Assembly (NCBI RefSeq): GCF_030719035.1
Contig: NZ_CP132203.1
Location: 6,156,501 to 6,220,500 of the forward strand
DNA: 64,000 bases
DNA from: Hahella sp. HNIBRBA332
Lineage (GTDB): Bacteria > Pseudomonadota > Gammaproteobacteria > Pseudomonadales > Oleiphilaceae
Reading direction: 5' to 3'
Positions 33,531 through 42,395 of the stretch are shown piece after piece (positions within the stretch are counted from its first letter, which is position 1; each line of letters opens with the position of its first letter). Under the pieces are notes generated by a model. It ran no database searches, was not told the DNA's origin, and saw nothing but the letters and a program-made list of their open reading frames with translations. The translations under genes and the position numbers were made by a program.

Positions 33531-35879
33531 ATGACTGTGAATACTGGCGCCGAACAAGAGTCCCGGCGACTCCATTTTAGAAACTGCACGCTGTGCGAAG
33601 CCATGTGCGGCCTGCGCATCGAAACCCATGGCGACGAAGTGGTCAGCATCAAGGGCGACGCCGAGGATCCATTCAGTGAAGGGTTTATCTGTCCCAAAGC
33701 GGTGGCGTTGCAAGACCTGCAGAATGACCCGGATCGGCTGCGTCAGCCGTTGCGCCGCACGGCCGATGGCTGGGAGGAAATATCCTGGAACGAAGCCCTG
33801 GATTATACTGCGCAGCGCCTCATTCAAGTGCGTGAGGAGCATGGACGCAATGCGTTGGGGGTGTATTTGGGGAATCCCAACGTGCATGACCACGGCAACA
33901 CTCTCTTTATTCTGCCGTTCCTGCGCGCATTGGCCACCAGAAAGCGTTTTTCCGCCACGTCTCTCGACCAGCTTCCGCATATGCTGGCCAATCTCACTAT
34001 GTTTGGCAATCAGGGGCTGTTTCCGGTGCCGGACATTGACCGCTGCGACCTTTTTGTCTGCATAGGCGGCAATCCTTTGGCGTCCAATGGCAGCCTGATG
34101 AGCGCAGGCGGCGTTGAGCGCAGACTCAAGGCTATTCGCGAACGCGGGGGCAAAGTCGTCACCATTGATCCGCGTAAGGCGGAAACAGCGAAAGTGGCGG
34201 ATGAGCATATCTTTATCAGACCTGGGACGGATGTGTTGCTGTTGCTGGCGATCATTAACGCGCTGTTCGACGAGGATCTGGTCAACCTGGGCCATCTCGG
34301 CGAGATCATTGAGGATGTAGAGTTAATCAGGCTGGCGGGAGAGGCCTATCCCGCTGAACGCGTCGCGCAAGCCACCGGCGTGGCGGCGGAGGACATTCGG
34401 CGATTGGCCAGGGATCTTGCGCAGACCCGTCAGGCAGTTTTATACGGAAGGATGGGCGTCAGCGTGCAACGCTATGGCGGTTTATGCGTCTGGTTGATTT
34501 ACTGCATCAACATACTGACTGGCCATCTGGATCGACGCGGCGGCCTGATGTTTACCCAGCCCGCTATTGATCTTCCCGCCATCGGCGCGATGTCTGGACA
34601 TAAAGGACATTTTGACCGCTACCGTAGCAGCGTGCGTGGTTTGCCGGAATTTGGCGGCGAGTTGCCAGCGGCGACACTGGCGGAGGAAATTCTGACCGAG
34701 GGGCCCGAGCAGATCAAAGCCATGGTGGTGGTCGCGGGCAATCCTGTGCTGTCTTCGCCCAATGGCGGACGGCTGGATGAAGCGTTTAACTCCCTGGAGT
34801 TTATGGTGAGTATTGATATGTACGTCACCGAAACCTCCCGTCATGCGGATATCATCCTCCCGCCCGCAGGTCCCTTGCAGCGCAGCCATATTGATATCGT
34901 GTTCGCCACGCTGGCGGTGCGCAACACTGTGAAATATTCCCCGCCATTGTTTCCGAAGGAGGAGAACGAGCTGCACGATTGGGAGATATTTCTGGAGCTG
35001 TCGCGGCGTTTGAGCAGTCGTGATTTGCGTTCGTCTATTGAAGCGGAGATCAAGTACAAACTACTGAAGCGCTTGGGGCCTGATGGTCTGGCGGACATTT
35101 ATCTTCAGCTGGGTCCCTATGGCCGCGACCTGCCGGCGTCGGAGCGCTGGTCCGGTTATCTGGAGAGAGCGTTGCAGGCGCTACATCCCGGACATCCGTT
35201 GCGACAGCTCTGGAAACAGGGCCCCTTGAGCGATGAAAATCGCGACTTACCGAAAGGGCTCTCAATCAAGACATTGCTACAGCATCCTCACGGCGTGGAC
35301 CTGGGCCCTCTGCGTCCCTGCCTGCCGCAGCGTTTATTCACCAAGGACAAGCGCATTAACCTGGCGCCGAAGATATATCTCAGCGACTTGTCCCGGGTGA
35401 AAGCGTTACTGAGTGAAAGTGCGGACGAGGCTTTGCTGTTGATCGGCCGTCGCCATGTACGCTCCAACAATTCCTGGCTCCACAATAGCCATCGTCTGGT
35501 GAAGGGCAAAAACCGTTGTACGCTGCTGATGCATCCCCGCGACGCCAGCCGCTATGGAGTCCGTGACGGCGAAGACGCGGAGGTGCGCTCTCGGGTGGGC
35601 GTGGTGACCTTGCCTGTGGAGGTGACGGAAGACATTATGCCCGGCGTCGTCAGCATTCCCCATGGGTGGGGACACAAGCGCAGCGGCGTTAACTGGCGCA
35701 CGGCCAGCGCTCATGGAGGCGTCAGCGTAAATGACCTGACTGACGAGTTATGGGTGGATCCTCTGTCCGGCAATGCGGCGCTGAATGGCGTTCCGGTGAC
35801 AGTGAAGTTCGCAACTGGACGCAAAGGCAAAAGCCGAGGCGCGGCTGCGCAGAAGCAGGACGGCTCCGTGGCGGTGTGA
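33531..35879 (+). CDS. Molybdopterin-containing oxidoreductase, stand-alone large subunit
   Basis: 782 residues of the DMSO-reductase superfamily. An N-terminal 4Fe-4S site reads C-T-L-C-E-A-M-C with a fourth cysteine in ICPKA (about residues 19-57). Further landmarks are YLGNPNVHDHGN, VCIGGNPLASNG, VVTIDPRKAETA, IFIRPGTDVLLLLAI, VVVAGNPVLS and ETSRHADIILPP. The molybdopterin C-terminal domain follows (LMHPRDASRYGVRDGEDAEV and SIPHGWGHKRSG). No Cys or Sec is seen at the position that usually ligates the metal (block SLDQLPHMLANL). No electron-transfer or membrane subunits are adjacent, so it resembles the solitary cytoplasmic group of unknown substrate. Confidence 0.88.
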   Translation: MTVNTGAEQESRRLHFRNCTLCEAMCGLRIETHGDEVVSIKGDAEDPFSEGFICPKAVALQDLQNDPDRLRQPLRRTADGWEEISWNEALDYTAQRLIQVREEHGRNALGVYLGNPNVHDHGNTLFILPFLRALATRKRFSATSLDQLPHMLANLTMFGNQGLFPVPDIDRCDLFVCIGGNPLASNGSLMSAGGVERRLKAIRERGGKVVTIDPRKAETAKVADEHIFIRPGTDVLLLLAIINALFDEDLVNLGHLGEIIEDVELIRLAGEAYPAERVAQATGVAAEDIRRLARDLAQTRQAVLYGRMGVSVQRYGGLCVWLIYCINILTGHLDRRGGLMFTQPAIDLPAIGAMSGHKGHFDRYRSSVRGLPEFGGELPAATLAEEILTEGPEQIKAMVVVAGNPVLSSPNGGRLDEAFNSLEFMVSIDMYVTETSRHADIILPPAGPLQRSHIDIVFATLAVRNTVKYSPPLFPKEENELHDWEIFLELSRRLSSRDLRSSIEAEIKYKLLKRLGPDGLADIYLQLGPYGRDLPASERWSGYLERALQALHPGHPLRQLWKQGPLSDENRDLPKGLSIKTLLQHPHGVDLGPLRPCLPQRLFTKDKRINLAPKIYLSDLSRVKALLSESADEALLLIGRRHVRSNNSWLHNSHRLVKGKNRCTLLMHPRDASRYGVRDGEDAEVRSRVGVVTLPVEVTEDIMPGVVSIPHGWGHKRSGVNWRTASAHGGVSVNDLTDELWVDPLSGNAALNGVPVTVKFATGRKGKSRGAAAQKQDGSVAV

Positions 35880-35880
35880 T

Positions 35881-36813
35881 TCAACCCCACCACTGCAACG
35901 CCGACGTCAGCAGGGAGAGCGCCAGCGGCATGGTGATCATGGCCATCAGCGTTTGCGCGCTGATGATGCCGGCCATCAATGGCGCATCGCCGCCGAGTTG
36001 GCGCGCCAGGATATAGGAGGCCGTCGCAGTAGGCAGGCAACCAAGTACGGCGAATACGGCGACATTGAGCGGCGGCAGCTGCAACGCCAACGCGCTGCCG
36101 ACGAATATCAGCGGGAACAAACCCAACTTGAAGGCGCTGCTGATCATGAGTGAGCTGCCGGCACCCTTCAGGTTACGCAAGTCCAGTGCGGCGCCGACGC
36201 ACAACAGGCCCAACGGCAGCGCCATGCCGCCCACCAGCTTTAATACCTGATTGACGGCGTCGGGAAAGCCGACCCCCAGACTGTTGAAGGTCAGTCCCGC
36301 CAGACTACCCAGTATCAGTGGGTTCGTGACGATCGCTTTGCCCACGCCGCGCCAGCCGGGCGCTGATTGCTCCACATAAAGCGCGAAGGCGCCGATGCAC
36401 AGCACATTGATCAAAGGGATCATAATAGACATGGACAACGCCGCCAGCGCCAGTCCCTGATCGCCCTGTAACGCCTGCACGGCGGCCAAGCCCACATAAG
36501 AGTTGAAGCGTACGGCGCCTTGATAAACAGAGGTGAAACGAGAGCCTGACCAGCGCCGCCAGCGTTGTATCGCTAGCATCAAGGCGGATGCAATGGCAAA
36601 CGCCAGTAGAATCGCCAGGAATAAACGATCCAGCATCAGCCCGTCCCGTTTGGCGTAGGTGAGCTTATCCACCAGCATCATGGGAAACAGAAAATAATAA
36701 AGAAACTTTTCCGCGGGCGGCCAGAAGCTGTCGCCGGGAAAGTTAAGCCGGCGCATGCCGTATCCAATGAGGATGAGTATGAAAACGGGAATGAGGGCGG
36801 CGCTGACCTGCAT
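35881..36813 (-). CDS. AEC-family (auxin efflux carrier type) transporter
   Basis: 310 residues with about ten membrane helices. Landmarks: an N-terminal ALIPVFILILIGYGMRRLNF helix, FNSYVGLAAVQALQG, VTNPLILGSLAGLTFNSLG, LKLVGGMALPLGLLCVGAALDL in the crossover region, and a final GDAPLMAGIISAQTLMAMITMPLAL. This family moves organic acids, amino acids or auxin-like compounds. It is convergent with the molybdo-oxidoreductase gene, one base apart. Substrate unknown. Confidence 0.88.
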   Translation of the reverse strand: MQVSAALIPVFILILIGYGMRRLNFPGDSFWPPAEKFLYYFLFPMMLVDKLTYAKRDGLMLDRLFLAILLAFAIASALMLAIQRWRRWSGSRFTSVYQGAVRFNSYVGLAAVQALQGDQGLALAALSMSIMIPLINVLCIGAFALYVEQSAPGWRGVGKAIVTNPLILGSLAGLTFNSLGVGFPDAVNQVLKLVGGMALPLGLLCVGAALDLRNLKGAGSSLMISSAFKLGLFPLIFVGSALALQLPPLNVAVFAVLGCLPTATASYILARQLGGDAPLMAGIISAQTLMAMITMPLALSLLTSALQWWG

Positions 36814-36902
36814 ATATTAGCGTCCGTTAGGATGTCGAAAATGAAGATTATCGGGGCCGCCCGCCCTGTGGATCTATACGCAGTAATGGCTAAGCGGCGG
36901 AA

Positions 36903-37556
36903 TCAGTCGATACCTAAGATTTTATGGAGCTGCACGCTCAAGCGCCATTTTGGATGGCGCATACAGAAATCCATCGCCAGCTTGGTATTGTGAATCTTGC
37001 GCTCGTCTTCGCCTTCTTGCGCCAAAGGGTTGGCCATGGGAGACAAATAATAGCGGCCGGCGCGAATATCATCGAATCGTTCCGGCGGCGCTTCCGGCTG
37101 CGGGTAGACCAACTTGAGTTCGTCGCACTCTTTGATCACCACGTCAGCACGGCCTTTGGGGCTGACGCATAGCCAGTCGATGCCGGCGGGTGTGGGCAGG
37201 GTGCCGTTGGTTTCCACGGCGACTTCGAAGCCTTTGGCGTGGAATGCCTCAATCAACGGCTCATCCAGTTGCAACAGGGGTTCGCCGCCGGTGCAGACAA
37301 CAAAGCGCTCGCCTTCTTCCTGCGGCCAGAATGACAGAATGCGTTCCGCCAGTTCCTCCGCTGTCGCGAATTTGCCGCCATTCTGACCGTCCACGCCGAC
37401 GAAATCCGTATCGCAGAAATTGCAGACGGCGCCGGCGCGGTCCTTTTCACGTCCCGTCCACAGGTTGCATTTACTGAAGCGGCAGAACACGGCGGGGCGT
37501 CCTTGGTGCGCCCCTTCCCCTTGCAGGGTGTAGAAAATTTCTTTTACCCGGTACAT
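36903..37556 (-). CDS. queE: 7-carboxy-7-deazaguanine synthase QueE
   Basis: 217 residues of the radical-SAM QueE family. The N-terminus VKEIFYTLQGEGAHQGRPAVFCRF is characteristic. The iron-sulfur motif is the QueE-specific C-x14-C-x2-C (Cys30-type Cys, then CNFC). CTGGEPLLQ and AVETNGTLP follow. It converts carboxytetrahydropterin to 7-carboxy-7-deazaguanine in the queuosine pathway. Its start overlaps the end of queC by 13 bases, so the two are co-expressed. Confidence 0.95.
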   Translation of the reverse strand: MYRVKEIFYTLQGEGAHQGRPAVFCRFSKCNLWTGREKDRAGAVCNFCDTDFVGVDGQNGGKFATAEELAERILSFWPQEEGERFVVCTGGEPLLQLDEPLIEAFHAKGFEVAVETNGTLPTPAGIDWLCVSPKGRADVVIKECDELKLVYPQPEAPPERFDDIRAGRYYLSPMANPLAQEGEDERKIHNTKLAMDFCMRHPKWRLSVQLHKILGID

Positions 37557-38239
37557 ACAGACTCATACGCCACGGGATCAACCGCGTTATTCATTTCGAA
37601 GGCTTCCAGACGTTCGACGCAGGAGCCGCACTTGCCGCAGGCTTTTTCGCGACCGTTATAGCAAGTCCAGGTTTGCCCGTAATCCAGACCCAACGCCAGA
37701 CCTCTGCGCAGAATTTCGATTTTCGTTTCGTACAGGTACGGTGCGCGGACTTCAACCGGCTCATAGTTGGCCAGCTTGGACGCTTCACTCATGATTTCCA
37801 CGAACGCCGGGCGGCAGTCTGGATAGATCGCGTGGTCTCCGCCATGGGCGCCGTAATAAACAGCCTCGGCTTTAAGAGACACGGCATAGCCAATCGCCAG
37901 AGACAACAAAATCATATTGCGATTCGGCACCACGGTGGACTTCATGTTCTCTTCTTCATAGTGCCCTTCCGGCACTTGAATATCGTCAGTCAGAGACGAG
38001 CCGGCCAGCAGAGAATTGATGGCGGTGATGTCGATGATCTTATGGGCGACGTTCAGGCTTTCGCATACTTGTCTGGCGCATTCCAGTTCTTTGCTGTGCC
38101 GCTGCCCATAGTTGAAGGAAAGGGCGAAAACTTCTTTGCCTTCCGCCACTAACTCGTTGAGAAGAGTGAATGAGTCCATACCGCCGGAGAAGATGGCGAC
38201 GGCGCGATTCGGAATAAGGGACGTGTCAGACTGATTCAT
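37544..38239 (-). CDS. queC: 7-cyano-7-deazaguanine synthase QueC
   Basis: 231 residues. The ATP-pyrophosphatase loop is FSGGMDSFTLL near the N-terminus. A C-terminal zinc site comprises CYNGREKACGKCGSC, and the usual SFNYGQRHSKELECAR and VYYGAHGGDHAIYPDCR blocks are present. It makes preQ0 from QueE's product using ammonia and ATP. First gene of the queC-queE pair, behind a recognisable sigma-70 promoter. Confidence 0.95.
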   Translation of the reverse strand: MNQSDTSLIPNRAVAIFSGGMDSFTLLNELVAEGKEVFALSFNYGQRHSKELECARQVCESLNVAHKIIDITAINSLLAGSSLTDDIQVPEGHYEEENMKSTVVPNRNMILLSLAIGYAVSLKAEAVYYGAHGGDHAIYPDCRPAFVEIMSEASKLANYEPVEVRAPYLYETKIEILRRGLALGLDYGQTWTCYNGREKACGKCGSCVERLEAFEMNNAVDPVAYESVCTG

Positions 38240-38269
38240 TGCCTACCGCTTGTGAGAGAACAAAAGCGC

Positions 38270-38298
38270 ATTATACCGCGGGCTATAGTGGCTGTCGT
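38270..38298 (-). promoter_or_regulatory. Sigma-70-type promoter for queC-queE
   Basis: On the reverse strand a perfect TATAAT (38270-38275) sits 17 bases after ACGACA (38293-38298, four of six matches to TTGACA). Transcription would begin about 25 bases before the queC start, leaving no room for a long leader or riboswitch. Confidence 0.65.
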
Positions 38299-38455
38299 CC
38301 GTTCATGCCCTGATCCTGGCGTTGGAAAAGCGGCAATTTGGGGAAAATCTGCTATACAGAAAAGAAGGGCCGGCGTCCCGTGATGCGCCGCGCCCTGGCG
38401 TCGTTTCATCGCGATCTCCGCTCCCGGGCGAGAGAAGTACCAAGGGGGAACGCCT

Positions 38456-39160
38456 ATGAGTCCGGTTCAGCTAGCCCTATTGGGTCAGGTCTTCGCAGTC
38501 GTACTCTGCCTGATCGCCGCTCTGGCGATGCTTGGATTGGGCGCGGAAAGAATGCGCCGTCAGCCGATCAAAATCAAAACGGAAGAGAAGCGGCGTCGCC
38601 GTCAGGGCGGCATGTTTATCATCGGCGCGTTAGTCTGGGGTGGATTGGCCTACCTGCAAACGCCTGAGCGCAGCAATTGGGAGATGGCGGCGCAAGTGGA
38701 GGATTGGCCCAGTCTGCTCAACATGATGCCCGCCGCTGCGGCAGGCATTCCTCCGCAGTTCAGCGATCTCTCCACCGAAGACAACGCGTTGATCACGGCG
38801 CGAGTGGCTAGTCTGGCGGAGGAGATGTTGTTGTTCCCGGATAATCCTGATTTCGTCAGTCTGCGTAACTATCTCGCCAGTGAGTTGGTGCAGTCTGAGC
38901 AATTTGATCGTTATCCCGATCCGGTGCTGATAGACCTCTCCAGCCGCGCCGACAAGGCCGCCATCAAGTACATTGCGGATGAGCGTCCCGGGATACTTAC
39001 GGTCATTTACTATACCTCCGGCGCTAAAGATCAGAGTATGCTTGTCTACTGGCCTGAAGTAGCCGGCGACCAAATAATATACACGCCCATATCGGGAGCG
39101 TCGGCTAAAGCCGCAGTCATTCTGCTGGAAAAGGAACTTGCCGACGCCGGAGCGGGATAG
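38456..39160 (+). CDS. Hypothetical inner-membrane protein
   Basis: A strong AAGGGGG stands upstream. 234 residues. One membrane helix (about 7-28: LALLGQVFAVVLCLIAALAMLG), a basic loop (residues 33-51, KIKTEEKRRRRQ), a second helix (MFIIGALVWGGLAYL), then a C-terminal soluble domain of about 165 residues (NALITARVASLAEEMLLFP; AIKYIADERPGILTVIYYTSG) that probably lies outside the inner membrane. No family was recognised. Monocistronic; the exonuclease gene follows after about 150 bases. Confidence 0.6.
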   Translation: MSPVQLALLGQVFAVVLCLIAALAMLGLGAERMRRQPIKIKTEEKRRRRQGGMFIIGALVWGGLAYLQTPERSNWEMAAQVEDWPSLLNMMPAAAAGIPPQFSDLSTEDNALITARVASLAEEMLLFPDNPDFVSLRNYLASELVQSEQFDRYPDPVLIDLSSRADKAAIKYIADERPGILTVIYYTSGAKDQSMLVYWPEVAGDQIIYTPISGASAKAAVILLEKELADAGAG

Positions 39161-39307
39161 GCGCTCCGCCGTGTTTAAGATCGACGTCCTCCACATCGGT
39201 CCGTTCGCTACAAGGCGCGTTGTTGAAGTGGCCGGTATTGGCGCCCCGTCTTGCGACAGGGGATCGTGGCGGATACGACGCCGCACAGAGGATGCCGTGA
39301 GGAGTAT

Positions 39308-39856
39308 GTGAAAAACGAACCGAATATGTCCTTTGAGACAATGGCTTCGCAGATAGAAGCATTACAAGAACAACCCTGCTTTATCGATTTTGAAGCATCG
39401 AGTTTGGATCTGATTTGCAGTTATCCGATTGAAGTAGGCGTTTGTCTGCCGGATGGCGCCATCCATAGTTGGCTGCTGCGTCCCGCCCCCTTGTGGACAG
39501 ACTGGTCTGAAGAGGCCTGCGCCATTCATGGCATCACTCGCCAGCAACTGCAGCAGGAAGGCGTCAATGTCGTTGATGTGGCGCATGCGCTCAACGAACT
39601 GCTTCCCGAGCATGTCTATTGCGACGCCTGGACCTTTGACAGCTTTTGGCTGCATCGTCTGTTCCGGGCCGCTAAGTTACAACCTGCCTTTAAACTGGAA
39701 TCCATCGCCGCACTTCTGGCTCCGCAACAGGTGAACAACTGGGCGGATACGCGTCGTCGCGCGATTGAGATATTGGGCGTGGACACCCATCGCGCCGCCA
39801 ACGACGCGCAGATTCTCTACACAACCTGGAAAATGGTCATCGAACAAGGCCTGTGA
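39308..39856 (+). CDS. DEDDh-type 3'-5' exonuclease-like protein, paralogue
   Basis: GTG start at 39308 (behind GAGGAG) or ATG at 39326; the longer TTG frame from 39251 is unlikely. About 182 residues. Exo I FIDFEASSL, Exo II YCDAWTFDSFWL, Exo III HRAANDAQI, the same DEDDh layout as the 29886-30431 gene. The two share YPIEVG, WTDWxE, HGI/VTRQ/SRQ and the DVxDVAxxLN spacing, clearly one gene family. Substrate unknown. Confidence 0.82.
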   Translation: MKNEPNMSFETMASQIEALQEQPCFIDFEASSLDLICSYPIEVGVCLPDGAIHSWLLRPAPLWTDWSEEACAIHGITRQQLQQEGVNVVDVAHALNELLPEHVYCDAWTFDSFWLHRLFRAAKLQPAFKLESIAALLAPQQVNNWADTRRRAIEILGVDTHRAANDAQILYTTWKMVIEQGL

Positions 39857-39866
39857 CCTGAGTGGC

Positions 39867-39912
39867 AGGCGCAAAAAAAGCGGGAGACTGCTTGCGCCTA
39901 CAGTAACCCGCT
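39867..39912. other. Interleaved inverted repeats (possible alternative RNA structures)
   Basis: AGGCGCAA (39867) pairs with TTGCGCCT (39892) and AGCGGG (39879) pairs with CCCGCT (39907), in the order A-B-A'-B'. The stems cannot both form as simple hairpins, so they would form alternative structures or a pseudoknot. It lies 10 bases after the exonuclease stop. Confidence 0.35.
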
Positions 39913-40087
39913 CAGGAGAGCACTTTTGTGCCTACATTAAGGAAATGCAAGAGGGTATGGAGTGCGTTGGGAGTCCAACGTTCCCGTGTCTTCTAAACCC
40001 TACAATTGACACACTAAAAAGTATGGTTCAGCCACCCTGCTTTTACTGTAGGTGAATACCGAGGCGCTTATTTTCCTAGGTCTGACG

Positions 40088-41020
40088 TTAGATTGAGCCT
40101 GTCTCAACCGCTTGTAATCCCTGCGCCAAAGCCTCTTGCGTTTGCTCTCTCAACCAGATGTGAGCGGGCTCTCGATCCGTGGACCTGTGCCAGTAGAGAT
40201 AAGTCTCCAATGGGGGCAGCGTCAGAGGAAAAGGCATGACCTGCAATGGGATAGTTTGCGTTAGACGCCGCGCAACCTGTTCTGGCGCGCACAGGATCAA
40301 ATCGCTGTTGGCCGCCGTCAACGCCGCGCCGTAAAAGTTGGGGGTGCGCAGCCCCAATTTACGCTGCAGGCCGTGCCGGGATAACTGGATATCTTCATAC
40401 CCTGGTCCATGCTCGCGGGAAGAAACCTGCACATGAGGCCAACGCAACATTTCCGCCAGATTCCATTCGTCAGCCAGGGCGGGATGGTCTTTGCGCAATA
40501 GACAGCTCAAACGATCTTCAAACAGTTTTTCATGACAAATGCTGTCGTCGTGACTGATCAGCACATCCGCCGCCAGATCAATGCGGCCGCTGGCCAGATC
40601 ATGCAGGATTTGCTCACGGGGCGTGCGCAGACAGTTAAACACTACTTTGGGGGCGATCGCCCGGCAATTCTTGATCAGCGCCGGTAACAGCAGCACATCG
40701 AACAGGTCCCGCACGCACAGTCTGAAGCTGGTCTCCAATTGTGCGGGGGCGAATTCCTGACCCTGTTGCAGGCCTCGTTGCAACTGATTCAGCGCCTGTC
40801 TCACCGTGCCGATTAATTGATGGGCGTAAGGGGTTGGCGTCATGCCACGGGAAGAGCGGATGAACAGCTCGTCGCCAAGCGCTTCCCGCAGACGATTGAG
40901 AGCATGACTTACGGCTGGCTGGGTCAGATGCAGCACTTCCGATGCGCGAGTGATGCCGCCTTCACTGTAGATGGCGTCGAACACCACAAACAGGTTCAGG
41001 TCGATGCGATTAATATGCAT
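40088..41020 (-). CDS. LysR-family transcriptional regulator
   Basis: 310 residues. N-terminal winged helix (about 1-65): LNLFVVFDAIYSEGGITRASEVLHLTQPAVSHALNRLREALGDELFIR. This is the NodD/LeuO-like branch (NLFVVFDA). The C-terminal effector domain follows (FRLCVRDLFDVLLLPAL). It is divergent from the acyl-CoA dehydrogenase operon (150 A+T-rich bases between), the standard arrangement for a pathway activator; target and inducer are inferred only. Confidence 0.92.
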   Translation of the reverse strand: MHINRIDLNLFVVFDAIYSEGGITRASEVLHLTQPAVSHALNRLREALGDELFIRSSRGMTPTPYAHQLIGTVRQALNQLQRGLQQGQEFAPAQLETSFRLCVRDLFDVLLLPALIKNCRAIAPKVVFNCLRTPREQILHDLASGRIDLAADVLISHDDSICHEKLFEDRLSCLLRKDHPALADEWNLAEMLRWPHVQVSSREHGPGYEDIQLSRHGLQRKLGLRTPNFYGAALTAANSDLILCAPEQVARRLTQTIPLQVMPFPLTLPPLETYLYWHRSTDREPAHIWLREQTQEALAQGLQAVETGSI

Positions 41021-41171
41021 GATATTTATATTTATCTATTTCTATTATTCATTTGTTTAATTATATGGCGATGACTATGGTTTAGCCATTAACCCATGCG
41101 CTTCCAGCGCGACAGGCGATGCGCGCTCAGGCGTTCGTCTGAACTGGCCAAACTCGACTTTGAGGTGAGCA

Positions 41172-42380
41172 ATGGAATTCGATCATTCGCCGCGTGCTGC
41201 GGGCTACATTCAGCGAGTTCGCGACTTTATCCGCGACCGGGTCTTACCTGCGGAACAAGAGTATTACGCCCACTTGGCGGAACCCGGACAGACCTGGACC
41301 CAACCGCCGATTATGGAAACTCTGAAAGCGGAAGCAAAGCGGGAAGGTCTGTGGAACCTGTTTTTACCGGAAGAGGAGTTCGGCCCCGGACTCAGCACGC
41401 TGGAATACGCGCCGTTGGCCGAGGAAATGGGCTGGTCGTTCATTGCGCCTGAGGTTTTCAACTGCAACGCGCCGGATACTGGCAACATGGAGGTGTTGGC
41501 GCGCTATGGCTCTCGCGAGCAACAAGACGCTTGGCTGAAGCCCCTGCTGGCGGGTGAGATTCGCTCCGCGTTCGCCATGACTGAAAAGGATGTTGCTTCT
41601 TCCGACGCCACTAATATGCAGGCGACCATTGTCGTTGAGGGGGATGAGGCAGTGGTGAATGGCCGCAAATGGTGGACTTCCAACGCTGGTCATCCTCGTT
41701 GTGAATTTTTTATCTTCATGGGCGTCACCAACCCTGACGCTGATCGTCACCAACGCCACTCTATGGTCATCGTGCCGCGCAACACGCCGGGTGTGAATGT
41801 GAAGCGCATGCTGCCGGTTTTTGGTCAGTTGGATGAGCCATACGGTCATGGCGAAGTACATTTCGAAAACGTGCGTGTCCCCATTGGCAATATCATCGCT
41901 GGTCCCGGTCGTGGCTTTGAAATCGCCCAGGGTCGATTGGGCCCGGGCCGCATTCATCACTGCATGCGCGCTATTGGCGCAGCGGAGAGGGCATTACAGC
42001 TCATGTGCGAGCGGTCGTTGAGTCGTATCGCTTTCGGCAAGCCATTGGCTAAGCTGGGAGGGAACGCGGATATTATCGCCAACGCGCGTATGGATATTGA
42101 AATGGCGCGGCTGCTGACGCTGCAGGCGGCGTATAAAATTGATAAATACGGTGTGTTTGCGGCGATGAGCGAGATTTCGCAAATCAAAGTTGTGGCGCCG
42201 AGTTTGTGTCAGCGTATTGTGGATCAGGCGATTCAGATGCACGGCGGCGCCGGCGTCTCAGATGACTTTCCGCTGACGGCGCTGTTTGGATATGCGCGAG
42301 TGCTACGCTTGGCGGACGGGCCCGACGAAGTGCATCGGGCTCTGATCGCCAAATATGAACTTAAAAAATACCAACGATAG
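41172..42380 (+). CDS. Acyl-CoA dehydrogenase of the ACAD10/11 type
   Basis: 402 residues with the ACAD fold: N-terminal helices (PRAAGYIQRVRDFIRDRVLPAE), FAMTEKDVASSDATN flavin block, WWTSNAGHPRCEFFIFMGVT, GRGFEIAQGRLGPGRIHHCMR and IQMHGGAGVSDDFPLT. The C-terminal LRLADGPDEVHRALI replaces the usual EGT-type end; from memory the same LADGPDEVH end occurs in human ACAD11. It leads an operon with an SDR, an aminoglycoside-phosphotransferase-like kinase, a histidine phosphatase and a second SDR. Predicted to act in catabolism of hydroxylated acyl-CoAs. Confidence 0.92.
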   Translation: MEFDHSPRAAGYIQRVRDFIRDRVLPAEQEYYAHLAEPGQTWTQPPIMETLKAEAKREGLWNLFLPEEEFGPGLSTLEYAPLAEEMGWSFIAPEVFNCNAPDTGNMEVLARYGSREQQDAWLKPLLAGEIRSAFAMTEKDVASSDATNMQATIVVEGDEAVVNGRKWWTSNAGHPRCEFFIFMGVTNPDADRHQRHSMVIVPRNTPGVNVKRMLPVFGQLDEPYGHGEVHFENVRVPIGNIIAGPGRGFEIAQGRLGPGRIHHCMRAIGAAERALQLMCERSLSRIAFGKPLAKLGGNADIIANARMDIEMARLLTLQAAYKIDKYGVFAAMSEISQIKVVAPSLCQRIVDQAIQMHGGAGVSDDFPLTALFGYARVLRLADGPDEVHRALIAKYELKKYQR

Positions 42381-42395
42381 ACCAGAGGAGGGGAT

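Noticed and set aside
40006..40034. TTGACA as a promoter -35 after the exonuclease gene
   Set aside because: No acceptable -10 at 16-18 bases; the nearest TATGGT is only 10 bases away.
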